Shown piece after piece: positions 25,454 through 33,280 of a stretch of DNA of 64,000 nucleotides. Position 1 is the stretch's first letter. Each line of letters begins with the position of its first letter. The position numbers and the translations under genes were made by a program. The DNA lies in contig NC_014212.1 of assembly GCF_000092125.1 (NCBI RefSeq), forward strand, positions 2,690,279-2,754,278. Reading direction: 5' to 3'. Below the pieces are notes generated by a model that was not told the origin of the DNA, did not search any database, and saw only the letters and a program-made list of their open reading frames with translations. The stretch is from Allomeiothermus silvanus DSM 9946 (lineage in GTDB: Bacteria > Deinococcota > Deinococci > Deinococcales > Thermaceae).

Positions 25454-26587
25454 ATGGCCGTGCTTCGGGATAACCCACCAACCCAAGATCAGCAAACCGA
25501 AACCCCGTTTCCCTCGCGCAAGACCGCTATGCGCCTGGGGTCGTTGGATGTGTTCCGCGGGCTCACCATCCTGCTGATGCTGCTGGTGAACAACGTTGCA
25601 CTGGATGCCAACACTCCGTATCTGCTCACCCACGCCCCTTGGAAGGGTGGAGTCTATCTGGCTGATTTGGTGTTTCCCTGGTTCTTGCTAGCGGTAGGGG
25701 TGGCCATCCCCTTCGCAGCGGCGAGCTTCCGCAAAAAGAACCTTCCGAGTTGGCGCTACGATCTCAAGATCATCCAGCGGAGCATCGTACTCTTCGGGTT
25801 GGGCCTATTGATTGTGAGCAGCATCGCTCGGCGCCCGGTGTTCGCGCTGGACGTGCTCCAGCTCATCGCCATGGCGTATTTGGTGGCGGCTTGGCTGTAT
25901 GACCTCCCCGCCCATCGCCGGGCGATGATCGCGGGGTTTTTCCTGCTGGCTTACTGGGCGGCCATCCGCTACCTGCCGGTGCCGGGGGTGGGACGGGCTA
26001 TCTTCGAGGAGGATCAAAACCTCATCCTACGCTTCAACAACACCTTTTTGGACGCAGTCAACCTGCGGGGGTTGCTCTCGGTGATCCCCACTTCGGCGTT
26101 GGTGATGCTGGGCAGCCTGATCGGGGACTTGTTTCGTCTGGAGCTTTCCCCTTTGCGCCGCTCAGCCTGGCTCCTGGTGATCGGCCTCGGGCTCACCATA
26201 CTGGGAATGCTATGGAACCTCAGCTTGCCGTATAGCAAAACCTTCTGGACCCCTTCCTACATTTTGCTCACCGCAGGTTTAGGTACGCTCTTGTTGGGAA
26301 TCTTCCACTATTTGGTAGATACCCGAGGCTGGCACGGCTGGACCTTTCCCCTCACGGTGTTTGGTTCAAACGCCCTTTTCGCCTACGTGGTGCCTATTCT
26401 AGTCAAGGTCTGGCTGTTGCAGAGGATCGAGGTGGGCGGGGTCTCGATCCAGCAAAATATCCTCAATTTCTGGCGGAGCTTAGCCGGAAGTTATAGCGGA
26501 GGCTGGCTCTACACGCTTAGCTACATCGTCTTCTGGTGGCTGGTGCTGTGGGTGCTGTACCGACGGAGGATTTTCCTGCGGGTCTGA
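25454..26587 (+). CDS. Acyltransferase-like membrane protein (DUF5009/HGSNAT type)
   Basis: This polytopic membrane protein of about 377 residues has ten or so helices. The signature opening RLGSLDVFRGLTILLMLLVN is followed by a loop and FPWFLLAVGVAIPFA, as in heparan-alpha-glucosaminide N-acetyltransferase relatives, which carry acetyl groups across the membrane. The start is uncertain: the frame is open from a GTG overlapping the previous stop at 25373, with ATGs at 25421, 25454 and 25529. It follows a polysaccharide deacetylase gene directly, so the two may act on one glycan, which is inferred from position. Confidence 0.8.
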   Translation: MAVLRDNPPTQDQQTETPFPSRKTAMRLGSLDVFRGLTILLMLLVNNVALDANTPYLLTHAPWKGGVYLADLVFPWFLLAVGVAIPFAAASFRKKNLPSWRYDLKIIQRSIVLFGLGLLIVSSIARRPVFALDVLQLIAMAYLVAAWLYDLPAHRRAMIAGFFLLAYWAAIRYLPVPGVGRAIFEEDQNLILRFNNTFLDAVNLRGLLSVIPTSALVMLGSLIGDLFRLELSPLRRSAWLLVIGLGLTILGMLWNLSLPYSKTFWTPSYILLTAGLGTLLLGIFHYLVDTRGWHGWTFPLTVFGSNALFAYVVPILVKVWLLQRIEVGGVSIQQNILNFWRSLAGSYSGGWLYTLSYIVFWWLVLWVLYRRRIFLRV

Positions 26588-26660
26588 TCCAAAGCAAAGA
26601 GGCTTCTCTCGGTCGGCCTTCATTGCGTAGGTTGAGATTGCGCAGAAGGCGATAAAGCAA

Positions 26661-26687
26661 AAACCCCTGAGCCTAAGCCCAGGGGTT
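26661..26687. terminator. Bidirectional terminator between the membrane protein gene and rplL
   Basis: AACCCCTGAGC...GCCCAGGGGTT forms a strong stem between convergent genes. A run of A residues precedes it on the plus strand, giving a U-tract for minus-strand transcripts. It would end the rplJL transcript. Confidence 0.75.
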
Positions 26688-26702
26688 AGCAGACGAAAGG
26701 TC

Positions 26703-26732
26703 TTACTTCAGTTCGACCTTGGCGCCGGCACC
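26703..26732 (-). pseudogene. Fossil 3' end of a second rplL
   Basis: Read on the minus strand, this stretch encodes GAGAKVELK followed by a TAA stop. The true rplL ends in DAGAKVELK and TAA at 26776. The two differ at several wobble positions, so this is not a simple recent duplicate. It looks like the tail of another L7/L12 gene left after recombination or deletion. The 40 bp between the two stops has no coding sense. Confidence 0.65.
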
Positions 26733-26775
26733 CAAACACAAGGACGTTTTGGTTTGAGGTGGGCAAATCTCAAAA

Positions 26776-27156
26776 TTACTTCAACTCCACCTTCGCACCG
26801 GCGTCCTCGAGCTGCTTCTTGATCTTCTCGGCCTCCTCCTTGGAGACGCCTTCCTTGATCACGCCACCCTGCTCGGTGAGGTCCTTGGCTTCCTTGAGAC
26901 CCAAGCCGGTAATGGCGCGGACTTCCTTGATGACGTTGAGCTTGTTGGCTCCAGCTTCCTTGAGGACTACGTCAAACTCGGTCTTCTCCTCAACAGCGGG
27001 AGCAGCAGCAGCGGCAGCGCCGGGGACAGCAGCCACGGCTACCGGAGCGGCGGCGGTTACCCCCCACTCCTCCTTGAGTTCATCGATGAGTTGCTTGAGT
27101 TCCAACACGGTTGCGTTGGAGAGCTGTTGTTTGATCGCAGCGATATCCAAAGCCAT
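26776..27156 (-). CDS. rplL: 50S ribosomal protein L7/L12
   Basis: This 126-residue stalk protein of the large ribosomal subunit binds elongation factors through its C-terminal domain. The N-terminal dimerisation region ([20 protein letters not shown]) is followed by an Ala/Val-rich hinge at about 38-56 and the conserved C-terminal domain [20 protein letters not shown], with [11 protein letters not shown]. The ATG at 27156 is preceded by GAGGAGAAAG. It is 42 bp after rplJ, and the two are co-transcribed. A second C-terminal fossil lies 40 bp past its stop. Confidence 0.97.
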   Translation of the reverse strand: MALDIAAIKQQLSNATVLELKQLIDELKEEWGVTAAAPVAVAAVPGAAAAAAPAVEEKTEFDVVLKEAGANKLNVIKEVRAITGLGLKEAKDLTEQGGVIKEGVSKEEAEKIKKQLEDAGAKVELK

Positions 27157-27198
27157 GATCTTTCTCCTCTAACTACGCGCACAAAGCGCGTCCAAAGC

Positions 27199-27723
27199 TT
27201 AAGCCGCCTCCTGTTTGGCGACGAAAGCATCCAAAATGCCGACGAATTCCTGGGCCTTCCCACCCAGCACGCCCACGAAATTGCTCATGGTGGCCGAGAG
27301 CACGCCCACCAGTTCGGCGCGCAGCTCGGTTTGGCTGGGGAGGTCCGCCAAGGCTTCGACCTGCTTGGCATCCAGTGCCTGTCCCGAGAGCAGCCCCGAC
27401 TTGAGCTTGGGGATGCCTTTATCGTTCGTCTTGGCGTACTCCTTGAGGGCCTTGGCCACGGCAGCGGGTTCTTTGAAGATCACCACCGCCGAAGGTCCGG
27501 CCAGCCCCTCGAGCTCGGGCAAACCCAGGTTGCTCAGGGCTTTACGGATCAGGGTGTTTTTGGCGACGATTAGCTCGCCACCCTTTTCCCGCAACGCCCT
27601 ACGGAGCTTACCGGTGGGGCCCGCCTCGAGCCCTTGGTAGTCCACCACGAAGAACGAGCCTTCGGCCCCCTTTAGGGTCGCCGTGAGCGCCTCGAGATGT
27701 TCGATGTTGCGCTGACTAGGCAC
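27199..27723 (-). CDS. rplJ: 50S ribosomal protein L10
   Basis: This 174-residue protein is the base of the ribosomal stalk, to which L7/L12 dimers bind. The GTG at 27721-27723, preceded by GAGGAGGATAC, gives the proper start [12 protein letters not shown]; an upstream extension in frame is leader sequence. [26 protein letters not shown] and [11 protein letters not shown] are typical L10 segments, and the C-terminal helix [14 protein letters not shown] binds L12. It is the first gene of the rplJ-rplL operon. L10 often represses its own mRNA via the leader. Confidence 0.96.
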   Translation of the reverse strand: MPSQRNIEHLEALTATLKGAEGSFFVVDYQGLEAGPTGKLRRALREKGGELIVAKNTLIRKALSNLGLPELEGLAGPSAVVIFKEPAAVAKALKEYAKTNDKGIPKLKSGLLSGQALDAKQVEALADLPSQTELRAELVGVLSATMSNFVGVLGGKAQEFVGILDAFVAKQEAA

Positions 27724-27911
27724 GTATCCTCCTCGACTCCTGGAAGGAGCCTGGTGTTTGGTTTTGAGAGTGGGGGCTCCCAACTGTTACGGCGAAAAAC
27801 GCTTCCCCTCGAGCGCCTCGGCGAGATTTTTAAGGCTTTAAGGTTTCGCCCAAAAGGCTTGCCCTCGCGCCCCTCGCTGTCTTAGGCCACCCCTACGGGT
27901 GCCAAGAAGAC
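27724..27911 (-). promoter_or_regulatory. rplJ mRNA leader (probable L10 autoregulatory region)
   Basis: About 180 nt lie between the promoter at 27912-27940 and the rplJ start. Several stems can be drawn, for example GGCACCCGTAGGGGTGGCC near 27885-27903. In many bacteria L10-L12 binds such a leader to limit its own synthesis. The specific binding fold was not confirmed here. Confidence 0.5.
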
Positions 27912-29008
27912 AGTATAGCAATCCACCTAAAAAGTCGCAAGTCCTTGTAATCGGTCAACACATTTGAGACTCTTTGAGGAACCGACTCCTCTTGCATCTT
28001 AGCCAAAAACTCCAGCGGAGCAAGACCCCCCAGGGCCATGTGAGGCCTTCGGCGGTTGTAGTAGTCCAGGTAGGTATCCAGCTCTGCCTGCAGCTCGCTG
28101 AGCGGGGTGGGCAAAGGCCGGGTGTAGAACTCCTCCTTGAAGGTCCGCTGCATCCGCTCCACGTGACCATTGAGTTTAGGACTCCTCGGCGGTAGCACAA
28201 ACAAGGCAATCCCCAGAGCACAGCAGGCCTCCTCAAACTCGGCCATGAACTCGCTGCCCCCATCCACCTGGATGGCCCGGATGGGAAAAGGGGCCCTGGC
28301 CAGAAGCAAGGACAAGAACCCCTCAGAAAGCTTAGCCGTGGCCCGGCTGTGCACCTCCGCCAGGACAAACCGGCTATGGAGGTCAATCGCCGAGAAGTGC
28401 TTGACCATGCTTCCCGGTCCTAAGGTCAGGGTGAGGGTGTCCACCTGGACCAGGTCCCCAGGAGCCCTGGCCTCGTATCCTCGGGGCTTCCTTTTGGCGT
28501 AGGGCCGGTTTACCCTTCGCTTTAGCTTCCCTCTTTGAGTCCGGGCCAGGTAGCCGGCCACGCTCTCGATACGTCGGTGCTTCTCCAGGTAGGCCAGGAT
28601 GCGCCCCACCGTGCGTTCGCTCATCTGGAAACCCTCCTTGCGGAGGGTAAGCCAGATGGACCAGCGTCCCCAGGTGGGGTTTTCCTTGCGGAGAGTTTCT
28701 ATTCTAATGAGCAGCCCTGGGGTCCAGTGGACCTTTGTGCGCAGGTGCTTAGGGCGGCGGGAGCGGGGTTTGAGTCCAGCCAGGCCCTTTTCTTTTAGGG
28801 CTTTTTGCCAGCGGTGGTAGGTGGCCCGGCTGATCCCGACCAGGTCCTGGATCTCCTTCCAGCTCTTTTTACTTTCACGCAGGGCTTTGACCAGTCGGAG
28901 CTTGCGCAGACGTTCCTGGACCTCTGGGTCGCTTGCGTTGGCCTCGGCCAGCCTCTGTGCTTGTCTAGCGCCTCTCCATATCTCTCGGCCAACGGTGGTA
29001 AACTGCAC
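27893..29008 (-). CDS. ISB transposase (copy 2), reads out of the element
   Basis: This IS481-type transposase has about 355 residues inside the element plus 17 beyond it. The N-terminal helix-turn-helix is SWKEIQDLVGISRATYHRW near residue 50. The integrase core has Asp in VQVDTLTL, Asp in IQVDGGSEF and Glu in NGHVERMQRTF, and ends YYNRRRPHMALGGL. The GTG start at 29008 has AAGGAGG ahead. The element ends inside the frame, after LTDY, without a stop; translation continues over the target duplication and the rplJ promoter to 27893. The copy is otherwise intact. Confidence 0.9.
   Translation of the reverse strand: MQFTTVGREIWRGARQAQRLAEANASDPEVQERLRKLRLVKALRESKKSWKEIQDLVGISRATYHRWQKALKEKGLAGLKPRSRRPKHLRTKVHWTPGLLIRIETLRKENPTWGRWSIWLTLRKEGFQMSERTVGRILAYLEKHRRIESVAGYLARTQRGKLKRRVNRPYAKRKPRGYEARAPGDLVQVDTLTLTLGPGSMVKHFSAIDLHSRFVLAEVHSRATAKLSEGFLSLLLARAPFPIRAIQVDGGSEFMAEFEEACCALGIALFVLPPRSPKLNGHVERMQRTFKEEFYTRPLPTPLSELQAELDTYLDYYNRRRPHMALGGLAPLEFLAKMQEESVPQRVSNVLTDYKDLRLFRWIAILSSWHP
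27912..27940 (-). promoter_or_regulatory. rplJL promoter
   Basis: On the minus strand TTGCGA (27935-27940), 17 bp, then TATACT (27912-27917) is a good housekeeping promoter. The target duplication of ISB copy 2 (27941-27945) touches the -35 directly. Confidence 0.75.
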
Positions 29009-29085
29009 CTGGGGAACCTCCTTTCCTGGTCGGTTCCCCTCTTTTTATCCCAGCTTAGAGTCTCACATGTGTTTGTCCGGGTTCA
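27946..29085 (-). mobile_element. ISB copy 2 (IS481-type), 1140 bp, intact
   Basis: The ends are TGTAATCGG at 27946 and CCGGGTTCA at 29085. The flanks are GTCCT (27941-27945) and GTCCA (29086-29090), a 5-bp duplication with one mismatch. It is inserted between the stop of the formamidase-family gene, 6 bp away, and the -35 box of the rplJL promoter. Confidence 0.9.
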
Positions 29086-29091
29086 GTCCAG

Positions 29092-30027
29092 CTAGCTCGT
29101 CTGCAACCCAAGTAAGCGCTCGAGCAGCCTCTTTGGCATCTTGCATACCATCGTGTAAGCCGGGTCAAAGACGTTGCCCAAGTCATAGCGCACACCCTGG
29201 CCCATCAGCAAGGAGGCTTGGGTGGTGTCCAAACCCCGCTGCTCGAGCCAGCGCAGCATCTCTGAAGTGGCGTGCTGCACGCACTGGTCGAGCGGGCGGG
29301 CATTGCCCACGGTGAAGATATATTCTTCGTTCTCGCCCCTCGGCCACTCGATCTTCTGCCCTTTAATCAGGTCCACGCTGAACCGCACCTCCATGGAAAC
29401 CTCGATGCCGGTCCCGCAAATTTCCCCGTCGCCTTGCAAAGCATGCCCGTCGCCAAGAAAAAAGAGTGCCCCCGGAACGAACACCGGGAAGTAGACCGTG
29501 ACCCCTTCGCGAAACCCTCGGTAATCCATGTTGCCGCCATGGGGGCCGGAAGTAGCGGTGGAGATGGCTTGATTACCCTCGGGAGCCACTCCGAAACAGC
29601 CCAGCATAGGCTCGAGCTCTAGTACCAAGCCGTGCAAGGGGCTTGCAGGGTGGTTGAGCCGGGCGGTTCCAGCTTTGGCATCCACCTCCCAGTCCCAGAC
29701 GAAGTATCCCCCGGCCTGGGCCAGCCTGCCCGCGTCGGTGGGCTCTACCACGTTAGGAGCGAGTAGCACCCCAGACCAGCCGCGCCGCCGGTTAGGGCGC
29801 AGGTGCTCCAGCTTTATCACTAGGGTGTCGCCGGGCTCAGCTCCCTCGATGAAGAATGGACCCGTCATGGGGTTGCCCCGCGGGGTAACAGGCTGGTCGT
29901 GCTCGTCGAAGCCTCGAGCGTCTACACAGGTGGTGATCACAGTATCGCCGGGTTGAATAGTCAGCACCGGGGGGTGAGAGCCTAGGGTATGGTGGTAGTG
30001 ATCCGGTTTAAACAAGCGAACGGCCAT
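29092..30027 (-). CDS. Acetamidase/formamidase-family protein
   Basis: This 311-residue amidohydrolase is of the FmdA/AmdA family, which releases ammonia from formamide or acetamide. Early motifs are VLTIQPGDTVITTCVDARG near residue 22 and MTGPFFIEGAEPGDTLVIK near 52. HGGNMDYRGFREGVTVYFPV near 172 and FLGDGHALQGDGEICGTGIE near 195 carry the metal-binding acidic and His residues. The start MAVRLFKPDHYH at 30027 leaves only 22 bp to the divergent CoxL-like gene. The neighbouring tryptophan dioxygenase makes a formamide (N-formylkynurenine), so a role there is conceivable but unproven. Confidence 0.87.
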   Translation of the reverse strand: MAVRLFKPDHYHHTLGSHPPVLTIQPGDTVITTCVDARGFDEHDQPVTPRGNPMTGPFFIEGAEPGDTLVIKLEHLRPNRRRGWSGVLLAPNVVEPTDAGRLAQAGGYFVWDWEVDAKAGTARLNHPASPLHGLVLELEPMLGCFGVAPEGNQAISTATSGPHGGNMDYRGFREGVTVYFPVFVPGALFFLGDGHALQGDGEICGTGIEVSMEVRFSVDLIKGQKIEWPRGENEEYIFTVGNARPLDQCVQHATSEMLRWLEQRGLDTTQASLLMGQGVRYDLGNVFDPAYTMVCKMPKRLLERLLGLQTS

Positions 30028-30049
30028 ATAGCGATAGCATATAAGGCGT
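30028..30049. promoter_or_regulatory. 22-bp divergent intergenic region with overlapping -10 boxes
   Basis: CATATA (30038-30043) ends six bases before the plus-strand ATG. TATGCT on the minus strand (30036-30041) lies eight bases before the minus-strand ATG. The two boxes overlap, so both genes appear leaderless and their promoters may exclude each other. Confidence 0.45.
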
Positions 30050-32347
30050 ATGTCTATCACCCTGGAAAACAAAACCCATGGCCGCTACATTGGCCAGTCG
30101 GTCAAGCGGCTCGAGGACGGAAAGTTCCTCACCGGGAAGGGAACCTACCTCGACGATTTGGCCCTCGAGGGCACGCTACACGTCGCGCTCGTACGTAGCC
30201 TCTATGCCCACGCCCGGATCGTAGGCATAAACACCCGTGAGGCCCTCCAGGTGCCCGGCGTGGTGGCGGTCTACACTGCCGCTGACCTACCCCCACTCTA
30301 CGCCCCGGGCTCGGGGGGACGCGATGCCAGGGTGGTGCGGCATCCGGTGCTAGCCCAGGGCATGGTGCGCTACGCTGGACAACCCGTAGCGGCGGTGTTG
30401 GCGACCTCGCGGGCCTCGGCCGAAGACGCACTGGGGCGGGTAGAGGTGGACTATGAAGCCCTCGAGGCTGTAGTCGACCCGCTGGTGGCGCTCGAGGATC
30501 GTACCCCAGTCCATCCCCAACTCGGTACCAACCGCGCCCTAGAGCGCAAGACCTCGGGCGGGGACGTAGCGGCAGCCTTCGCCACGGCCCACAAGGTGGT
30601 AGGGGCGCGGCTGGTGCAACAGCGCCTGGCCCCTACCCCAATGGAACCGCGCGGTGTGGTAGCCGCCTGGGACGGAGCGCACGAGGCCCTCACGATATGG
30701 TCGAGCACCCAGATGCCCCACGACCTCAGGAGCGAGGTAGCCGAAGCGCTAGGCCTGGCAGAGAACCAGGTGCGGGCCGTGACCCCCGATGTAGGTGGGG
30801 CTTTTGGGGCTAAGATCAACATCTATCCCGAAGAGATACTGGTGGCCTACCTGGCCCGCGTCTTGGCAAAGCCGATCAAGTGGGTGGAAAGCCGCTCCGA
30901 GAGCTTCGTGGCGACCATCCACGGTCGAGCCCAAGTCGCGGACTTGGAGATGGCCCTAGACCCAGAGGGAAAAATCCTGGGCCTACGCGGCCGGGTGGTG
31001 GCCGACCTGGGAGCCTACATCCTGGAGACCACCCTGGGCAACGCCCCCGGCACCCTCCTCATGCTGCAAGGCCCCTACGCAATCCCGGCGATAGAGGTAG
31101 AACTGGTTGCGGTGTACACCAACGCCACCCCCACCGGGGCTTACCGGGGCGCGGGGCGGCCCGAGGCTACCTACTACCTCGAGCGGCTGGTAGACATCGC
31201 CGCCCGCGAGCTGGGAATGGATCCCGCCGAGCTGAGGCTCAGAAACCTGATCCGGGGGCCCTTCCCCTACAAGACCCTCACCGGCGCCAAATACGACAGC
31301 GGGGCCTACCCTGAGACCTTGCACAAGCTGCTCGAGCTGGCCGATTACAAAGCCCTGCGGGCCGAACAGGCCAGGGCACGGGCCGAGGGCCGCCTGCTGG
31401 GAATCGGGCTCACTACCTACGTAGAGATCACCGGTTACGGCTGGGACACCGGTGGGGTGCGCATCAACCCCGACGGCAGCGCCTTGGTCTTCACCGGCAC
31501 CTCGCCCCATGGGCAGGGCACCGGCACCGGCTTCGCTCAGATCGTGGCCGAGCGGCTGGGTATCCCCTTGGAGCGGATTCACATCGTGCAGGGCGATACC
31601 CTGGCCATCCCCTACGGCATGGGCACCGCTGGCAGCCGCACGCTATCGGTAGGGGGCTCGGCCATTCTGAACGCGGCGGAGAAGGTGGCCGAGAAGGTGA
31701 AGCGCATCGCCGCCCACCTCTTGGAGGCTGCCCCCGAGGATATCACACTGACCGAGGCGGGCTGGGGGGTGCGCGGCACCGATAAGGCGGTGAGCCTCGA
31801 GCAGGTCGCGCAGGCCGCCTACAATCCCCGCAAGCTGCCTGCGGATCTAGAACCGGGGCTCGAGGGCCAGGCCACCTTCACCCTCAAGGAGGCCAACTAT
31901 CCTTTCGGAGCGCACTTGGCCGTAGTCGAAGTGAGCCGGGAGACCGGAGAGGTACGGGTGCTGCGGTATGTCGCGCTCGACGATGTGGGGCCGCTGGTGA
32001 ACCCGAGGCTCGTCGAAGGGCAACAGCAAGGCGGGGTGGCGCAGGGGCTTGGGCAGGCGCTTTACGAGGGCATCCGCTACGACGAAAGCGGGCAGAGCCA
32101 CAGCACCAGCCTCCTTGAGTACAACCTCCCCCGCGCCGACCAAATGGTGTGGGTAGAGGCCCACCACGGCGATACCCGCTCCCCTACCAACCCGCTAGGC
32201 GTGAAGGGGATTGGCGAGGCGGGGGCCATCGGGGCCACCCCCGCGGTGGTCAACGCGGTGATGGACGCGCTGGGCATCAAGCACCTGGACATGCCGCTCA
32301 CGCCGGAGAAAGTGTGGCGGGCACTGCGGCAGGAGTTGGGGCGATGA
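30050..32347 (+). CDS. Molybdenum hydroxylase large subunit (CoxL/xanthine dehydrogenase-like)
   Basis: This 765-residue molybdopterin-binding subunit of the xanthine oxidase family opens with IGQSVKRLEDGKFLTGKGTYLDDL. VGGAFGAKINIYPEE lies near residue 255. The active-site loop AYRGAGRPEATYYLERLVD near 365 is of the type II, non-AYxCSFR kind. GVKGIGEAGAIGATPAVVNA at the end carries the catalytic Glu. No small FeS or FAD subunit gene lies beside it, unlike the cluster at 47-51 kb, so partners must come from elsewhere. Its stop overlaps the dioxygenase start (ATGA). The substrate is unknown; an N-heteroaromatic tryptophan catabolite is one guess. Confidence 0.9.
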   Translation: MSITLENKTHGRYIGQSVKRLEDGKFLTGKGTYLDDLALEGTLHVALVRSLYAHARIVGINTREALQVPGVVAVYTAADLPPLYAPGSGGRDARVVRHPVLAQGMVRYAGQPVAAVLATSRASAEDALGRVEVDYEALEAVVDPLVALEDRTPVHPQLGTNRALERKTSGGDVAAAFATAHKVVGARLVQQRLAPTPMEPRGVVAAWDGAHEALTIWSSTQMPHDLRSEVAEALGLAENQVRAVTPDVGGAFGAKINIYPEEILVAYLARVLAKPIKWVESRSESFVATIHGRAQVADLEMALDPEGKILGLRGRVVADLGAYILETTLGNAPGTLLMLQGPYAIPAIEVELVAVYTNATPTGAYRGAGRPEATYYLERLVDIAARELGMDPAELRLRNLIRGPFPYKTLTGAKYDSGAYPETLHKLLELADYKALRAEQARARAEGRLLGIGLTTYVEITGYGWDTGGVRINPDGSALVFTGTSPHGQGTGTGFAQIVAERLGIPLERIHIVQGDTLAIPYGMGTAGSRTLSVGGSAILNAAEKVAEKVKRIAAHLLEAAPEDITLTEAGWGVRGTDKAVSLEQVAQAAYNPRKLPADLEPGLEGQATFTLKEANYPFGAHLAVVEVSRETGEVRVLRYVALDDVGPLVNPRLVEGQQQGGVAQGLGQALYEGIRYDESGQSHSTSLLEYNLPRADQMVWVEAHHGDTRSPTNPLGVKGIGEAGAIGATPAVVNAVMDALGIKHLDMPLTPEKVWRALRQELGR

Positions 32348-33174
32348 AAGACGAAAAGGTGTACCAGGAAGCCTACACCGACTTCCGCCACGCGCTCTCC
32401 TACGGGGATTACCTCTCCCTCGAGACCCTCCTCGCTGCGCAGAAGCCCCTCACCGAAGCCCATGACGAGATGCTCTTCATCGTCATTCACCACGTCCAGG
32501 AACTCTGGATGAAGCTCTTGATCCACGAGCTGAAGAGCGCGATGAAGCTCTTGGAGCAGGACATCATCGACCCGGCCCTCAAGATGCTGACCCGGGTCTG
32601 CCGCGCCCAGGAGCAGATGGCTGCCAGTTGGGAAGTGCTCAAGACCATGACCCCCGCTGACTACCTGGAGTTTCGCTCGAGCTTCGGGCAGGCCTCGGGG
32701 TTCCAGTCACACCAATACCGACTCATCGAGTTCCTGCTGGGCAACAAAAATCCCTTCATGATGCGCCCTCACCAGCACCACCCCCAGCACTACGGGCTCT
32801 TGGAGGATGCGCTCAAGGCCCCAAGCCTCTACGACCTCGCGCTGCAGATCCTGGCCAAGCGGGGCCTCACGGTCCCCAGGGAGGTCCTCGAGCGGGATTA
32901 CGCGAAGCCGTATGAGCCCCATCCGGCGGTGCTCCAAGCCTGGCTCAGCGTGTACCGCAACACGCTCGAGCACTGGGATCTGTACTATTTGGCCGAGAAA
33001 CTCATTGACGTAGAGGATAACTTCCGCCGATGGCGCTTTAATCACCTGGTCACCGTAGAGCGGATGATCGGCCACAAACGCGGGAGCGGGGGCACGGCGG
33101 GGGTGGGGTATCTAAAAAAGGTGCTTGAGGTGGTGCTATTCCCCGAGCTGTGGCAGGTACGCACCGAGTTGTGA
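32344..33174 (+). CDS. kynA: Tryptophan 2,3-dioxygenase
   Basis: This 276-residue haem enzyme opens the indole ring of L-tryptophan to N-formylkynurenine. FIVIHHVQELWMKLL near residue 50 contains the active-site His. FQSHQYRLIEFLLGNKN near 120 contains the substrate-contacting Arg. The haem-ligand His is in RMIGHKRGSGGTAGVGYL near 245. The ATG overlaps the TGA of the upstream hydroxylase gene, so translation is coupled, which is an unusual pairing. Other kynurenine-pathway genes are not in the window, except possibly the divergent formamidase-family gene. Confidence 0.95.
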   Translation: MKDEKVYQEAYTDFRHALSYGDYLSLETLLAAQKPLTEAHDEMLFIVIHHVQELWMKLLIHELKSAMKLLEQDIIDPALKMLTRVCRAQEQMAASWEVLKTMTPADYLEFRSSFGQASGFQSHQYRLIEFLLGNKNPFMMRPHQHHPQHYGLLEDALKAPSLYDLALQILAKRGLTVPREVLERDYAKPYEPHPAVLQAWLSVYRNTLEHWDLYYLAEKLIDVEDNFRRWRFNHLVTVERMIGHKRGSGGTAGVGYLKKVLEVVLFPELWQVRTEL

Positions 33175-33195
33175 CCCACCTCCTCCTGAAGGGGC

Positions 33196-33256
33196 TTGAG
33201 TACCCGATGAATATGATCTACACAAACTAAGTACAAAGGAGTATGATTTAGACAAA
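33196..33256 (+). promoter_or_regulatory. Candidate promoter with two direct repeats
   Basis: TTGAGT (33196-33201), 17 bp, TACACA (33219-33224) form a possible promoter. TATGATCTACACAAA (33212-33226) and TATGATTTAGACAAA (33242-33256) are near-identical direct repeats 30 bp apart, about three helical turns. The first covers the -10, which fits a repressor operator pair. Confidence 0.5.
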
Positions 33257-33280
33257 TCGATCGCGACTGGGGAGGTAACG

